Notes under the pieces: generated by a model
What the model was told of the DNA's origin: nothing
The model's input: the letters and a program-made list of their open reading frames with translations, nothing else
Database searches by the model: none
In this document: one piece after another, positions 46,401-58,583 of the stretch
Numbering within the stretch: the stretch's first letter is position 1
Layout of the letters: the number at the start of each line of letters is the position of its first letter
Made by a program: the position numbers and the translations under genes
From: Icerya purchasi
Lineage: Eukaryota > Arthropoda > Insecta > Hemiptera > Monophlebidae
Length of the DNA stretch: 64,000 nt
Reading direction: 5' to 3'
Assembly: GCA_039619475.1 (NCBI GenBank)
Contig: CM077116.1
Span: 300,804,464 to 300,868,463 of the forward strand

Positions 46401-47012
46401 CCACTTCCGATTCTATTTTGTTTTCATTTATTCTAGCATCCCGTTTTAATTTATGAAAATTTAATTTTGAAAAAAGTGGCATAATATTACTATTACTGCT
46501 ATGAAGTTTGTTGTTGTTAAGTTGTCATGGTTACCAGTTGTTTTTTGTTTTTTTTTTTGTTTTCTTTAAAATCAAGTAATTTTTATATTAACTGCAAATA
46601 AAATTTCAAACAATAACAAAATGGAAAATAGATTAAAATACCATTTTCGCATTTTATTTAAATATGTTGACTCCAGGTTGTTTTCAGAAGCAAAACTGTT
46701 TGTATACAAATATATATTTTGCCGCCAAACATGATTTATAGATATATTCTTTTTGTCAAAATAAAATATTTTTTATTTAAAAAATATGTATTTAAATTTT
46801 TGTTGTTGAAACTAAATTTATATGTTAAAGCATAGGGAAATGTAATACTTTTATAATAAAATAAAAATGAAATTCTATGTAAAGTTTTGTTGGGTTATAT
46901 TATCTTGTAAATTATTTACTATGAATAGCATACATGTCACCATTCTAATAACATATATGTTAAAAGATAATACTGGTAATCACAAAAACCTACATACTCA
47001 GACGTATATTTA
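43452..47012. other. Long AT-rich stretch, minor repeats only
   Basis: About 3.5 kb without a recognisable gene. TA microsatellites lie at 44626-44640 and 45237-45256. A loose tandem array is at 44930-45090. A GC-rich snippet (gaggggtcaaggggccagcc) at 45191-45210 stands out and may be a repeat end. Confidence 0.5.
44933..45095. repeat. Imperfect short tandem array
   Basis: gaaaaaatgtcccaatttta returns as aaaaaatgtcacaattttat (about 44996) and gaaaaaatgtcttaatttta (about 45033). The segment ataggatttttgt follows the first and third units. Confidence 0.7.
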
Positions 47013-47748
47013 ATCCCATCAAAAACAAATGTAAAAATGAGAGCCAAGTTCAATGTTAAGAATATTTGTGGTTGTCGACTTCGCCGACAAAAGAATTGAG
47101 ATCTGAATGGGTACCAAGTTCTGCAGATAATCCTGAAATTTATTTATAAGAACATACAACATTCTAAAATAAATTTAAAACACAATTTCTTGGTTTTTTC
47201 TGCTACAACAATGTTTACTATTTAAAAATAAAACTTCTTAAATTTGAATAGTCGAATTATTTACATAAAGCAGATAATTTAGGATAAATTAAAGCTCACG
47301 ATTTGACTTGACTAGTTTTCACATACAAGATATCTTGTATTTGGCTAATCAACTTATCTTCTTTATGTTATATGCAAGTTACTGTTTTTATATTGTAAGA
47401 TCAACATATCTTATCTTCTAAAAATTTGGTTTGCTGGTAAAAACTAGCCAAGTCAAATCGTGAGCTTCAATTTATCCTAAATTATTTGCTTTGAGTAAAT
47501 AATTCGACTGTTCAAATTTAAGAAGTTTTATTTTTAAATAGCAAACATTGTTGTAGCAGAAAAAAACAAGAAATTGTGTTTTAAATTTATTTTAGAATGT
47601 TGTATGTTCTTATAAATAAATTTCAGGATTATCTGCAGAACTTGGCACCCATTTAGATCTCAGTTCTTTTGTCGGCGAAGTCGACAACCACGTATATTCT
47701 TAATATTGAACTTGGCTCCCATTTTTACATTTATGTTTTTGATGGGAA
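47013..47748. mobile_element. Foldback element, ~308-bp arms, ~117-bp loop
   Basis: 47013-47320 is repeated in reverse complement at about 47438-47748 with few differences, starting CCCATCAAAAACA at the outer ends and reaching CTCACGATTTGACTTG at the inner ends. No coding frame. The arms contain ttgtcggcgaagtcgacaac, itself palindromic around gtcgac. TSD not clear. Confidence 0.9.
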
Positions 47749-47869
47749 ATCATTACTTTTTGTAAAGAAATTATTAGTATTATTCATTTAAATTCAAATT
47801 CAAATCGTTTATTCTTCAAAATAGGCTTACAAAGTGAGCACTTTTTGAAAGTCAAATTATCGAGTCCGT

Positions 47870-48240
47870 CTGTCCCCTAACTCTAAAACTACCGCCACTT
47901 TGGACCTGTATGGCTGAGGGGAAGAAGTGGCAAAAAACCCTTACTGCAGCACACAGGGCCCTACAAAATGTCATGTTATTTTCATCTCTTTTTTTACAAG
48001 TATGTAAAAATCAGTATACAATATCATGTTAATTTCCTGTGCTGTGCTGGAATCGCATTGTTCCATAATATATATTTATCATTAAGACAGTCATCTATTT
48101 TATAATAAGCTTTGTCAAGCAGAACTTGCTTCATAGCAATTTTAAATTTATTTTCCAGTAGATCAAGCATCTCGATTGGAATTTTATTATAAAAGCGCAC
48201 ACAAAGCCTTAAAATGAGTTAGTTGCTAATAAAAATCGAT
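47870..48240 (-). pseudogene. LINE RT C-terminal relic
   Basis: A minus-strand reading gives FYNKIPIEMLDLLENKFKIA, then KQVLLDKAYYKIDDCLNDKY and ILWNNAIPAQH, the usual end of a CR1/Jockey-type RT, followed by a 3' region with SSPQPYRSK. Short open stretch, no start. Confidence 0.6.
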
Positions 48241-48299
48241 TGTTTGGAAAATATTTCAAATCATAAAAATCCACTGTTTTCTGATTTTTTCCTTTGTAT

Positions 48300-48780
48300 A
48301 CACACAATTACCCAGCTGGACGCCAAATTTCAACTTTCTAGATTACCTGGAAGTGGGTTAGGTTTTGATCTGTATGTCAGTCAGTGATAAAAATGCCGTT
48401 TTTTAGACGTTAATATCTCAATAACCGTTTAAGTTATATTTATGAAATTTGGGATTCTAGTTAATCTGAGGGGTTTTAATAAATAAACCAAATTTCATGT
48501 GTTTATGTTAAATAGATTTTGAATTATTAAGGGGTTAAAAGTGGCTCCAAATGGTTCGTATAATATAACACACAGCTGCTGCGTCGTTGCCAGTTATTTT
48601 TTCTTGGCTTGACACGCTGCCGCGTGTCTAGATAGTACGTGTTATTCGTTGTAAAGGAATAAGGTCCTTGGTCAGGTAGCTGGGATTTATCAGTCTGGAG
48701 AATTCTTGGGTCAGTAATGCTAATCTGGTGGGGTAGTGTAGGTACTATAAAGCCTCCTACCAAAACTACATTCAAGCTGA
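48300..48780. repeat. Unclassified repeat-like segment
   Basis: The blocks gttttgatctgtatgtcagt, gttaatatctcaataaccg and ggggttaaaagtggctcc resemble moderately GC-richer transposon non-coding DNA rather than the local background. No TIR or ORF assigned. The 82-codon minus frame (48527-48775) has no motif. Confidence 0.3.
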
Positions 48781-49480
48781 ATTCAAATGGTAATATTGTG
48801 TCACTTTTTTCTAAATTTTCAAGTTTTTTTACACATGCAATTCTGTCTTTTTTTCTAAACTTTTAAGTGTTTTTGCTAATTCCGTGAATAAATAATTTGT
48901 TTTTGTCTAAAACAGAAAAATATCTGAAATATTGTTTACTTTTCGTAACATGAATTTAAAAAAAATTAAGATATGTAGTTAATTGTGGCCTATGCGTAGC
49001 TTCATTTGACCCACTCTGTATAATTGTTCGTGAGTATGCGTTTGTTTGTGTTTTTTCTTTATATGCATGTAATTGTGAAAAATATGTTAAAATCCCTATG
49101 AGCTAGGTTTAATAGGCAAGAAAAAGTTGATAGTGAAGTTGATATTTTATTCAATATTTCAATACGTTGATAGTTTAAATTTGTATTTATTTATTATTTT
49201 TAAAATATTTATGCAATATTACAGTTCAAAATGAATTAAATAGGTAAAATGAACTAGATTATGGCGTTTAAGTTCAAAATAAATTAAATGGAAATGTTTC
49301 TTATTAGTTTTGCGGGTAGGAGGTTGAAGAGTTTCAGAAGGATGATGTATCAATGAAAACATTAGTATTTTTGATACATTGGTGAAATTAATGAGGAGTT
49401 TAAATTATTTACATTTTTATAGTTCATTAATATTTCTGGGTGCAACGCAATTTTGAATTTCGAACGGAAAGTCGTCGATA
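48781..49480. other. AT-rich intergenic DNA
   Basis: No feature recognised. Confidence 0.45.
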
Positions 49481-49559
49481 CTTGCAGTCTTCAAGAAACG
49501 TTGGATTGCCACAGCAACGGTGCTGTCGAATTTACGAGCAAGCAAAGAAAAATGAACGA

Positions 49560-50590
49560 ACCGCACAATGCGGGTGAGATTTTAGATAATACAACACGTC
49601 CAAAATTAACCGTCGCATTGTATATATAAAGTTGATCGGTTAATTAAAAGATCTGCTCAAAAGAACAGAAGTAAAAAAGAAATAGAAATAAAACAAAAAC
49701 AGGAAAAAATAAAAATGATAACCCGGCATATTTTGCAACACTTATCCTAATTGTCCGAAACTGTGTATATATGTTGATCACGCTAGAGTGCGCATAGATC
49801 TGTTAATGATCATGCGAATTTGAGATTCTGTGGTCCAAGTCGCAGTATGGTCGCTGATAAGGGTTATCGTGGTTTATCGAATGGATTGAGGTAGCGCTTG
49901 AAGTAACCGATATTCGCAACCGACTACAATAGTTCGGTGTTCGGGTAGAATTCGAAGCGTTGGGTTCGAGTAAGTGCACTCGGCGTTGACGGGTACGCGG
50001 ATTGAAGTTGCATGGTTACTGGTGCAGTTAAGGTACTCGGTAGTAAATCGACGGATTCGCTCGTTACAGGAACCAAATCGTCACCTCCTTTAGGGGGTGG
50101 GCCATAATAGGTTTCGCCTATCTCCATCGGTATCCTCCTCAGCTTCAGGTTGACTTCAACCTTTCATTTGAGACACATGGACAGTTGTAGTCGCTACAAA
50201 GCAATTGCCGTTGCTCAGATTAGCTATTTCATATGTGTTGGGCGAAACTGTTTGTACTGTTACATAGGGTCCAATCCACCGTCAACACAGCTTTCGGATG
50301 TTGTGTGTTCGTAGGAAGACTATTTCGCCGATGGCATATTGGCATATTTACTTTCAAACTTCCTCTTTACTTGACTTTGCTCTTCTAGAATGTGTCGCCT
50401 CACGTGATCTCGTACTTCGGTAGACTTTTCTCGGCCGTCTTCCATAATTTGTTGTAGACCGTTAGGGCTAAATACCGGCTGGTACCCATAGAGCATCTCA
50501 CAAGGGTAATTAATGCGAATCATTTCTAATGGTCGGTTACCTGGCAGAATATCGTATATACTGAAAAGTTGTATGTTGTTTTTTCTCAAT
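49560..50590 (-). mobile_element. Ty3-type LTR retrotransposon fragment (integrase end and 3' flank)
   Basis: The minus-strand integrase tail is followed, after its stop, by about 350 bp with CA/TG-rich sequence that could be the start of a 3' LTR. I could not fix LTR ends, and the 5' remainder is missing past 50590. Confidence 0.6.
49920..50589 (-). pseudogene. Retrotransposon integrase C-terminal relic (GPY/F module)
   Basis: Reads INYPCEMLYGYQPVFSPN, RRHILEEQSQVKRKFESKY, then after a break near 50320 AIGEIVFLRTHNIRK, RWIGPYVTVQTVSPNTYEIA (the GPY/F signature) and VATTTVHVSQMK. Stops near 50290, 50155 and 50090 make it non-functional. The PCEMLYGY motif is usual near the end of the integrase core of Ty3-type elements. 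Confidence 0.75.
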
Positions 50591-50599
50591 TTTTAAAAA

Positions 50600-51370
50600 A
50601 TGTTTGCAATGTAAATTTTTTACTTTTTATTATTACAGTCCAAATCGATTATGATAAACTTGTGGAAGTCGAAAATGATTTTAAAATAAACTGAATTTTG
50701 TATTAAAAGAAATCTCACTTCAAAAGTAGTGTTTTCTACCAAATTAGCATTATACTAGCTATACAAGAGTTCAGTAAAGCAGACAAATAAAAATTGAAAT
50801 ATATTTTATAGTTATTTACAAAATTACAAGATTAATATTCTGTTTTTTCAAGAAAAGTGTTAACTTTTTCGGCACGTTGTTACATACTAACTCGTTTTTT
50901 ATAAATTGTTCTAACTGGTATAAATTGTTTTTAAAAATTTCAGCGTCTGAATTAGCGTCAAGAAATCTACAACTCTTTGTTGACATAGAAGCAATTTTTG
51001 TTTGTTTGCTCATATTTTTTTTATCGTTTTCATCATTGTTATTTATTTCAATATTGTCTTGTTCATTTCTCTTATAATCTCGTTGTTGATTGAAATAACA
51101 GTCGTAATATTTTCGTCAACGTTAAAGTATTTGTTTAATCAACAGAACTTTCCGATCATCGGTCTGATTTCATGAAAAACGTTAACTCTCTTTTTGTTTC
51201 ACAACAAATTAAACATCGTTGCTTATTTTTATTTTTATATTATAAGAATAAAATACTATATAAATACATATAATGATCAAATGGTTTAATTCTGAACCAA
51301 ATTTGCATTTTGTATCAATGTTTTTTATATCACGCGGATTCCGTTTTGTATATATCTTTAAATTTCTAAA
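50600..51370. other. AT-rich intergenic DNA
   Basis: Random open frames only. Confidence 0.45.
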
Positions 51371-51374
51371 AGTC

Positions 51375-51531
51375 TGACATAGTGGCGTAATTAGTACGAT
51401 GCTTGGCCGTTATCAAGAAATTTACGATTCAATCCTCGGTGAATAATGATATGTATGTTAAAAATATTTATACCCCATAGAGTTGCTAGGCTGTGTTGAT
51501 GGGCCCAAAATATAAACAAAAAAAAAAAAAC
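51375..51531 (+). mobile_element. tRNA-related SINE with A tail
   Basis: Head TAGTGGCGTAATTAGTACGA (A-box-like) and ACGATTCAATCCTCGGTG (B-box-like), a short body, then an A run ending at about 51531. Different body from the SINEs at 18.9 and 30.5 kb. Confidence 0.6.
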
Positions 51532-51689
51532 TAAAATATTGAGCTACGCTGTTTAATATTTACACTGCGTATTAGCAGTTTTTGATTTAAAAATTTATTT
51601 CATTATAATATTTAAGATTAGAAATATCCCTTGTTTCATAAAGAAAATCAAATAGTGACCTTTATAGAAATTTAAAAATGATTTGTAAA

Positions 51690-52600
51690 TACATAACTAC
51701 TAGCTGACCCGGCGAACTTCGTACCGCCTTAGAAAGTAAATTTTGTGTTAACTTATTAGCTGAATTAAATTCAGTTTTTTATTAAGAAAAAATTAATACT
51801 GAAAATGAATTAAGTTCAATAAATGTGCAAAAACCAAAAAGACAAATATTTTGAAATGAATGTAATTTACGCGGCAGCAAGGCATTATTAACTCTAATAA
51901 CAATAATCAGTATAAATTTATATTAAAAATTTAATGTACTTTGGAAACATGTTTTTTCGGGCTATATCATCAGCTAACAACACAGAGCACACACTCAATT
52001 TATATACTTTTTAATAAAGTGTGTACTGTATGCAGTTAGCTGATGAGATGGGCTATACACGAAAAAACGTGTTTCTAATGATCTCTAATTTCTTAAAGTA
52101 AATTTATACCGATTTTTAAGATTCCGTACACACTATAAACGACGGAATCCCAATAAGATAGTTCAGGAACGACAAAAAATATTTATTTCTGTTATAGTTC
52201 AGAAACGGTTCGACTTATCGCAATTGGATCATAAATTGCAATTAAACTTCTATCTGTGACAATTTACAACTTTAAACTGAGCGATTACCCTGGGCGGTAA
52301 AAAAACCTCTAGAATACGTAATAAGGAATTCAGAACGAATACCCTTAAAAAATTCGTAATTCGTCACCAGATAACTCTTTAAAAGCGAAATTTCAAATAT
52401 AAAACAAAACACAGGAGCCCTTTATGGAAATTCAAAAATTACGGTTAAAAAATTATTTAAACCCCCCTTTTGGACCAAAAACGGCAAAAAAAAATGAATT
52501 TTCTTCATAAATTCGTAAAAACATTTTGTAATGGACCGAATTGTGAATCTAAACCATTCTCGAATCTACTTGAACACACACAAAAAATTTCATTAAAACA
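51690..52600. repeat. Unclassified interspersed repeat with internal palindrome
   Basis: Begins ctagctgacccggcgaactt and ends with a region gaatctaaaccattctcgaa ... acacaaaaaatttcattaaa, wording that recalls a widespread arthropod repeat type whose class I cannot name. An inverted repeat lies inside: about 51945-51990 (gaaacatgttttttcgggct, catcagctaac) against 52030-52080 (gttagctgatgagatgggct, acgaaaaaacgtgtttc). Confidence 0.5.
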
Positions 52601-52810
52601 ATTATCACGTCAAACATAAAAAGGTTGACTAAAAGATTATTATTTTCTTTTTTCATTCATTCTCGCCACTATTACCACTCGCGCCCCACTGTCAAGACTT
52701 CTGAACATATATTACTAACCTCGCCGACACTATCAATATTTTTTCTCCGTATTATTAAATTAACCCAAGTATATTTTTATTCATTTGTTACAAAAACATT
52801 TGTTCAAATC

Positions 52811-53576
52811 TTTTTTTTTTTTTTTTTTTTTTATTTATTATATTTACAAGTCGCTTTTGGACTACAAGGTCATTAGCGAATACGGTTTTACAGATAATTA
52901 TAAAATTTTATATTGAATATTTGAAAATGAGCGGAACAAAAAAAAAAAAATCAAAAAATTAGCTGAAGGCTGGGGATGTTAGATCAGGTGGAATACAGAG
53001 ATGTCTTTGAGGAAGGCTACGATTTTTTTACACTTCTCGGCGTCCGAAAACATCTCTGGAAGGCCATTGGTAATACCTGCTTGTTGTCTGGCCTGCTGGT
53101 AGTGATTACACTCGATCAAAAGATGCCTCACCGATATAGGCACGTTGCAGCGTTGACACAGGTGTTGGGCGGTTTTTTAGATATGAGGAACGAATGGGTC
53201 AAGTTTGTGTGTCCAATGCGGATACGAGTTAGGACACACTGCTCGTGTCTACTGAGAGTTGGCATGTTTTCGTAGGTATCTTTTCTAAACTCGTGGAGTT
53301 TGCTCGGCGTTTGGAGCCAAAGGGTGTTCCAGTAGTTTTTGACTGTGTTGCTTATCGCCATTTTAGCTTCATGAGGTGTCATAATTACTTCAGGCGGGCA
53401 ATTTTGTGTCGTCGCGGTTTGTAATATGTCGTGCACACATTTATAGCCCACAGACACTACTCGCTTCATTACCACGAATACATCTCTTTCATTGTTACTT
53501 ATCATAACATGATTTTTCCTGAAATTGTAGAAAAATTCTCTTCGCTCCATTCTTCCAAGGTGATTTATTTCCAAAT
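52811..53576 (-). mobile_element. 5'-truncated LINE end with 8-bp TSD
   Basis: A poly-A tail read as T at 52811-52832, and TTCAAATC at 52803-52810 and 53577-53584. Only the last part of ORF2 is kept. It differs from the I-like family at 54.6 kb. Confidence 0.85.
53128..53574 (-). pseudogene. LINE ORF2 C-terminal end after RNase H
   Basis: The frame reads TVKNYWNTLWLQTPSKLHEF, then LTRIRIGHTNLTHSFLISKK and PPNTC, the conserved region between RNase H and the Cys tail of I-type LINEs (RIGHT/N...LxHSFLI). It ends before the full Cys/His finger. Open but only partial. Confidence 0.75.
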
Positions 53577-53584
53577 TTCAAATC

Positions 53585-54136
53585 ATGCATAATTATTTTA
53601 AAATCAAATTAAGTATATTTTATGATTTCCAAAAAATCAATCATCTCTGTACAAGGCATTATCTCATTTTCACATCAAACATATTATTTTTTTTAATCTA
53701 TCGTACATATTATTTTTTATCATTTAAATTTTTTTCTCAATTCACAAATAGCTAACCTATAGAAAACATATTGTTGTAAACATACATGACGAAGTCACTC
53801 CTCATAATTACATCATGAATTAATTTTTTCTTCATTTTTTTTTTTACCATCATGAAATTGTAGTAGTGTTTTTAATTTTTTTATTTCCATACATGACAAA
53901 AGCAATAGAATCACAGCATCTCTGAATGTGTACATCGTACGCTTCCAATAACCTATTATGCATTTTTTTTAAATTAGTCCAAGCATACTATTTTTTCAAT
54001 AACAAAGCCGATCATACATCATTTTTTCTTCTATATAATCACTACTTCGTTCGTTTTACTCATACCGTAGCAATCACTCCTTGTTACGATATTTTCGAAT
54101 AGTTTGTTTTATTTTGTTATATAATTTTAATGCATG
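53585..54136. other. AT-rich intergenic DNA
   Basis: No feature recognised over about 550 bp. Confidence 0.45.
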
Positions 54137-54475
54137 TGTAGCGCCCGATTTTCGAACCGCCATTTTTTTGTGACCGCTCGTTGATCGGCTAAGACAGACG
54201 AGGTCGATATCCTTTGCCTATTCGTTCCGTGCCGTCTCCAGGCATTTGGAAACACGTGTTGTCTGTTTTGCCGACCATATTTTTTATTGTTCTACTCTCG
54301 CCTTTCGTTATATTGGCTCTGCGCTCGTAGTCATCGTTCGGCCTTTGCTCGTCGCTGGCCTTTGTGGCAATAATTCGTTCGTTTCGTTAATGTTCGTTCA
54401 CTATCGGGCTATGAATTAAACGTTTCAAACATCAACTTATTAATTTTTAAATAATTCGTATTTTATTCCTCAACA
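54137..54475 (+). mobile_element. LTR of a retrotransposon
   Basis: 339 bp from TGTAGCGCCCGATTTTCG to CCTCAACA, beginning TG and ending CA, GC-richer than its surroundings, directly followed by a primer binding site. No second LTR found in the window. Confidence 0.65.
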
Positions 54476-54640
54476 TGGTCCTCCGGGCCGGATATATTAT
54501 GCCGGTTTGTTTTTCTCATTAACATTCGATGTTTGACTACGTTTAGCTTATAGTCAAATAAATTATTCGTTTGCTCCATTTGTAACGGAACTTCAACTGT
54601 TCCATCGTTAACATGGCGGAAAACGAAGAAACGCGATAAA
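54476..54640 (+). mobile_element. Primer binding site, leader and first codons of an LTR retrotransposon gag
   Basis: TGGTCCTCCGGGCCGGAT directly after the LTR has the form of a tRNA primer binding site. A leader follows, and an ATG at 54613 opens MAENEETR, closed by TAA at 54637. The element then stops, where the LINE copy begins. Ty3 or BEL type cannot be decided. Confidence 0.55.
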
Positions 54641-56877
54641 ATGATTATGTTTTTATGCGGCCGAATACAATAACGGAATGTTCGGTTTCCGTACGGGACT
54701 GGGAACGGCGGACTGTTTATCGTTGTTTTTATCTGACGTGTACAAATCTCTTATTCGCAAAGAATACACTGTTTCTGCTTTCCTTGATGTTACCTCCGCA
54801 TTCGATCATGTTCACTTACCTTCTCTTCTACATAAAATGTGTTCCATTAATGTTCCTTTACAGGTCGCTTCCTTAATTCTCAAGCTTTTCTACAATAGAT
54901 CAATTCAGCTCTCCACTCCCTTCTTCTCAGAGTCTAGAGTGGTCTTTCGGGGTCTTCCGCAAGGCTCATGTCTTAGCCCTACTCTCTTTAACATTTATTT
55001 CCATAGCCTAGCTACTCTTTAGATATCATCTACTTCCTTATTCTTTGCCGATGATATACTCATCTACTCTTTCTCAGTTAATCTTTCTTTCGCCGTCGTG
55101 GAGCTTAACAACTCTCTTTTCTCTCTGGATAATGCGTTATCCGATCTTCACCTTTTTACTTCTCCTGAGAAATCAGCAGCTATGGTTTTCACTTATCGTC
55201 CTTATAGTCGTTCCTCAGTCAATCTATCCGTGTGCCATCTTCCTATTCCTTTAGTTAGTTCTGTCTCCTACCTTGGCATTGTTCTTAGCAGTAACTTGTC
55301 CTTTCATCATCACATAAATTATCTCTATACGTCGGCTCTCAAGAGGATTAATTGGTTGAAGACTCTCTCCTCCCGTAATTGGGGTGGGGATCCTTATATC
55401 CTTCTGATGCTATACAGGACCACTATCCTTTCTAAATTCGATTATTGCTCGTTCCTTTACGCCAGTGCTCCTAAATATCTTCTCCTTAAACTTGATATAA
55501 TATGTGTCTCCGTCTTTGTATCGGTGCCTTGATTTCCTCTCCTATTGTAGCCATTTTGGCAGAAACTGGTTCCTGTCCTTTATTCATCCGAAGACTTTAT
55601 CTAGGTGGACGATTTCTGATTAAACGTCTTCATATTTCCAATTCCTACTTGCTTAATTCCTACTGGTTTATATTCAACAACTTGCGTTTCTCTCCTCATA
55701 AAACCCCAATCCTTTCCTTGATTTCTTCACGACTCAGGGCCTTCTCTCCTTTTGTTCTATCCTACAACAAATGCCCTTATTTTACCCATAATTTTCTAGA
55801 TTTTATTTACTCACCCAGTTTACTTTTTCTTCCTTCGTATGTCAAGTCTCTTCCCTCTCCCGCTGCTCATAACGAATTTAACTATGTTTTATCCTCGCTC
55901 TTTCCTTCTTATACCTTAATTTTTACAGATGGCTCAAAGTCAGCTTTGGGGGTTGGAGCGGCTTTTACTTTGCCGGATTTCGGCTATTCTGAGTTGTTCA
56001 AACTCCCCTCGTTCTCCTCCATATTCCTAGCCGAATCTATTGCGATCTTACAGGCAATCCTTTTTATAGCCTCCTCTAACAAAATATCCAAGGTTCTTTT
56101 ATCTTCTGATTCAAAAGGCGTTTTACAAGCCATTGCTACTCCCTTTCCTAAACCATCCGCTGATCCTATCTGCTTCACATACGTTCCTTAATTTCACATC
56201 TATTTCATTCCCGTTCTGTCCGTATTGATCTATTGTGGATTCCTAGTCATTGTGGAATTTCGGGCAACGAGTTAGTTGACTCGTTGGCACGTTCAGCTGC
56301 TTTAAACGGTCGCTTTATTAGGCATTTCCCAGCTCAAAGTCTTCTTACTCTTTCCTCGCATTGCCACCGTGACTGTTGGTCTGATCTCTATCCTTCTTCT
56401 TTTTCCAATCTTGCTTCCTTTTACTTATCCATACAACCCACTCCTCCTCTTTTTCCGTGGTTTCTTGATTTCCCCAACATGAGGCGGTCAACGATTTCAT
56501 CTATAATTAGACTTCGGTTAAACCACAGCTTGCTTCCTGCTTCGCTCTTTCGTTTCTCCATTACTCAGTCTCCTCTTTGTCCATTTGATCCGTCAGAAGC
56601 AAACTTCGTTTGTGATGCGAACCACATTTTACTTGAATGTCCTTCCATTTCTTCAGAACGCGCGATACTGTATTTCGGTCTTTTGCATCTTGGCCTCCCT
56701 ACGCCCTACAGCGCTCACAGCATCCTTTCTTTTCCATCTCCCTTGGTTATTCCTTTGTTAGCTTCTTTCGTATGTTCCATTTGTAATATTTTTCCTTTAT
56801 AATTATTAATACTATCATACCGTTGAATTGAGTAACGTCCTTAGCTGACATGCTCAAAGAAAAAAAAAAAAAAAAAA
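54640..56877 (+). mobile_element. I-like LINE, 5'-truncated, poly-A tail
   Basis: Starts inside RT near 54640 and ends with an A run at 56860-56877. A short 3' UTR lies after the ORF2 stop. It is the same family as the copies at 58.5-60.5 kb and 63.6 kb. No clear TSD, so the 5' junction with the LTR element may have involved a deletion. Confidence 0.85.
54660..56802 (+). pseudogene. I-like LINE ORF2 relic: RT, RNase H and C-terminal region
   Basis: RT motifs: MFGFRTGLGTADCLSLF, SAFLDVTSAFDHVH, FRGLPQGSCLSPTLFN and LFFADDILIYSF (intact FADD box). Then CLRLCIGALISSPIVAIL, RNase H with LIFTDGSKSALGVGAAF, FLAESIAILQAI, LLSSDSKGVLQAI and LLWIPSHCGISGNELVDSLA. The C-terminal region is LRLNHSLLPASLFRF and CDANHILLECP. 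Breaks: stop near 55020, frameshifts near 55500 and 56190. All RNase H catalytic acids appear present. Confidence 0.87.
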
Positions 56878-57465
56878 GTAGTAGGCCACCGGCGCGAACT
56901 CCAACTTAGCCCTTCTTTTTTCCAACTCAAAAATCTGACTGACTACTCGTCAATTTATTTCCGATCTCCAAACCAAATCGAAGTCCCCTCCACTGTTGGA
57001 CGGCGTTTCCTTCAGCACTATTTCCATTACGTCAGAAGTGACGTAACATCACGCATACATCGTCTCCAGCCATTCGCCGAACTACACATACATTCACACT
57101 CACACTCATTCATGCCTTAAACTCTACGTTAATTTATTTATTTTATTTTATTTTATTTACATGTAATGTACATATTACACTACATAGGCTATAATCTACT
57201 TAGCCTAGTTATGGTACAGTACATAGTTTTATAAAACTAAGTGTAGCATTGTACGGTTAAGAAATTTGATTATGTTATTGAGGTTCTTGATGTCCAAAAA
57301 AGCGTTGTTATTTAACGTAATAATTCAGATTTAGTCTTAATTTTAATTTGAAAACCACTGTTTTATGATATTGAGAAAAATTAATACAATTGCTTAAAGA
57401 TTACTACACATATCTGCATTAATACGAGTGTCATATGTATTATGAATAAAACTTGGACTACATTC
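56878..57465. other. Intergenic stretch between two LINEs
   Basis: 56880-57060 is GC-richer than usual and could continue an older element. A (TTTTA)n tract lies at about 57137-57160. No coding assignment. Confidence 0.45.
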
Positions 57466-57489
57466 AAATCTTCTTCTTCTTCAGGTGCC

Positions 57490-58516
57490 TTCTCATGGAA
57501 GGAGGTTGACTATCATATGACGAAACTGTTCTCTATTGCTGGCTATCCTTAAGGCTTCTGAAACTTTCCTGATATTCAACCATTCCAGTATATTTTTAAT
57601 CCAGTCCGTTCTTCTTCCTCCTCGGTCCCGTTTCACTTCAATATTTCTTTGAAGAATAATTTGTAATAGCTCATATTTATTAATTCTAATTATGTGTCCT
57701 AGATATTTCAACTTTCTTCCTTTTATCACAGCTATCAATTCTCTATCTTTTTTCATTCTGTGCAACACTTCCTTATTGGAAACTTTATCGACCCATAGTA
57801 TTTTTAATATCCTTCTGTACAGCCACATTTCAAATGCTTGTAATTTGTTTATGGATGCCGTTTTTAGTGTCCAAGTTTCCACCCTGTACATTAGTACCGG
57901 AAGCACATGACATTTAGTTATTTTCCATCTGGTTGTTAGCGGCAGCTCCCTATTATACACTAAGTTTCGTATTTTCTGGAATGCGCTTCTTGCTGCTTTA
58001 ATTCGAGTTTTAATGGTGTAGTCAGGGTCCCATTTATCATTAATCCAATATCCCAAGTATTTTATTCTGTTTACCCGTTATATTGGCTGTGCATTTACTA
58101 TTATTTCTTTTGAAGTTGTTATTTTCTTATTATTTATGATCATTATTTTGGTTTTAGAGGTGTTTATTTTGATACCATATTCCCGGCAACTATCCATTAG
58201 TTTATCCACTAAGTGTTGCAAGTCTTCTATACTTGTTGCTAATAACACTGCATTATCTCCATATCTTACGTTATTTATTATCACCCCATTTAGTTTTATT
58301 CCTTTTTTAACCTGATCTAATGCTTCTTTGAATATCTGCTCCGAATAAAAATTAAACAGTAGCGGTGAAAGTATACATCACTGTCAGACTCTTTCCTAAT
58401 TTCCAGTTCTTCTGTAAGGTGTTGATTAACTTTCACTTGAGCCGACTGGTTCCAATACAGATTCGTAATTATTCTTATATCGTTGCTATCCACAACCTAT
58501 TTTTTGTAAGTAAGTG
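57490..58516 (-). pseudogene. RTE-like LINE: RT catalytic region and C-terminus
   Basis: Continuation of the split ORF. It shows IINNVRYGDNAVLLATS (the YADD box changed to YGDN, inactive), DLQHLVDKLMDSCREYGIKI, NTSKTKIM, then RIKAARSAFQKIRNLVYNRE, LMYRVETWTLKTA, FEMWLYRRILKILW and LKYLGHIIRINKYELLQ to the stop at 57493. One shift/stop region near 58075. RT tail of the same general type as at 25.3 kb. Confidence 0.83.
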
Positions 58517-58583
58517 TAATACTTTATTTTTTTTGGGCGCGCCAGCGGCATAGACCCAACAACAAGAAAACTAAGCTAAGAAA

